Part shown: positions 47,592 to 47,818 of the stretch, piece by piece | Layout: the number at the start of each line of letters is the position of its first letter | Numbering within the stretch: position 1 is the stretch's first letter | Source of the DNA: Acidobacteriota bacterium | Lineage (GTDB): Bacteria > Actinomycetota > Actinomycetes > Actinomycetales > Microbacteriaceae | DNA length: 47,818 nt | Direction of reading: 5' to 3' | NCBI GenBank assembly: GCA_019352055.1 | Contig: JABBOB010000015.1 | Span: 331 to 48,148 of the forward strand | Notes under the pieces: generated by a model | Told to the model about the DNA's origin: nothing | Database searches by the model: none | What the model saw: the letters and a program-made list of their open reading frames with translations, nothing else | Translations under genes and position numbers: made by a program

Positions 47592-47698
47592 TCGGCCGCT
47601 TCGGTGGCCCCGCCGCCGTCCTGGACGGCCGGCCCTCGACGCGCTCGTGATCAACACAGCGTGGTGAACACATCTCGATCCGAAGAGGTTCCTCCGTC
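47592..47698 (+). ncRNA. Structured leader of rpmE2, possible L31 autoregulatory RNA
   Basis: Two hairpins are visible. One is GGCCGC-TTCG-GTGGCC at 47594-47609, a UUCG tetraloop closed by C-G. The other is GCCGTC-CTG-GACGGC at 47615-47629. A ribosome binding site GAAGAGG precedes the start codon. Leaders that bind L31 protein have been described in Actinobacteria and other groups; I cannot match this one to a covariance model by eye. Confidence 0.45.
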
Positions 47699-47818
47699 AT
47701 GAAGTCCGGCATCCACCCCGAGTACCGCGCGATCGTCTTCCGCGACCTGGCGTCGGGCGAGACCTTCCTCACGCGCTCCACCGCGGACAGCGACAAGACC
47801 ATCGAGCTCGACGGCGCG
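47699..47818 (+). CDS. rpmE2: 50S ribosomal protein L31 type B, 5' part
   Basis: The first 40 codons of type B L31, cut by the window end. The N terminus [20 protein letters not shown], followed by the [18 protein letters not shown] segment, is characteristic of the cysteine-free (type B) paralogue, which replaces zinc-binding L31 when zinc is scarce. The ATG at 47699 has GAAGAGG about 10 nt upstream. In Actinobacteria this gene is often under the zinc repressor Zur; I saw no clear Zur box (TGA-AAT-ATTTTCA type) in the 140 bp upstream. Confidence 0.92.
   Translation, partial: MKSGIHPEYRAIVFRDLASGETFLTRSTADSDKTIELDGA

Overview
This is a 47.8 kb piece of a high-GC actinobacterial chromosome, most likely from Microbacteriaceae (a Rathayibacter, Leifsonia, Curtobacterium or Clavibacter type organism; the genus is not resolved by eye). 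Supporting signs are the very high GC, the uvrC-rapZ-whiA block, gap-pgk-tpiA-secG-rbpA facing tkt-tal-zwf-opcA-pgl, opcA and rbpA themselves, heme A synthesis genes divergent from tkt, and the divergent glgC/glgM pair. The window is chromosomal core. I see no insertion sequence, phage gene, CRISPR array, rRNA or tRNA, and no gap longer than about 220 bp.

Layout. (1) 55-1357, minus: an M56 membrane metalloprotease and a BlaI-type repressor, with two inverted-repeat operators lying between blaI and cydA. (2) 1441-8008, plus: cytochrome bd oxidase (cydA, cydB), one fused CydDC exporter, and coaE. (3) 8012-8908, minus: an EamA-family transporter. (4) 8962-19153: uvrB, uvrA and uvrC, with a divergent pair of cell-wall polymer genes between uvrB and uvrA (a GlfT2-like galactofuranosyltransferase and a CDP-glycerol phosphotransferase-family protein). 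(5) 19199-25829, plus: rapZ, whiA, sodA, gap-pgk-tpiA, secG, rbpA. (6) 25885-32518, minus: the pentose phosphate operon tkt-tal-zwf-opcA-pgl. (7) 32678-34602, plus: ctaB-ctaA for heme O and heme A. (8) 34823-38961, plus: sufB-sufD-Rieske ferredoxin-sufC-sufT. (9) 39030-43540: bioY, an ABC-F ATPase, a DUF3099 / small unknown protein / SURF1 operon, and fabG. (10) 43547-47818: serB, glgC, glgM, an orphan ABC ATPase and the 5' part of rpmE2 (type B L31).

The genes cover both respiratory branches: bd oxidase with its CydDC assembly exporter, and aa3 oxidase maturation through heme A synthesis and SURF1. They also cover lower glycolysis, NADPH and pentose supply, Fe-S assembly, nucleotide excision repair, and synthesis of ADP-glucose and maltose-1-phosphate for glycogen-like glucan.

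The most pervasive signal not explained by gene content is a repeated start architecture. At ten genes a TAnnnT -10 element sits 6-8 nt directly upstream of an ATG or GTG, with no room for a Shine-Dalgarno site, which predicts leaderless mRNAs. I used it to choose starts. Other points worth a look are the BlaI-type operators facing cydA, the GlfT2-like/CDP-glycerol pair in an organism not expected to carry mycobacterial arabinogalactan, a suf operon with no sufS, sufU or sufR beside it, a small Cys/His protein coupled to DUF3099 and SURF1, and two nearly perfect 25-30 bp hairpins at convergent gene ends. I did not find a clearly new multi-gene defence or mobile system.
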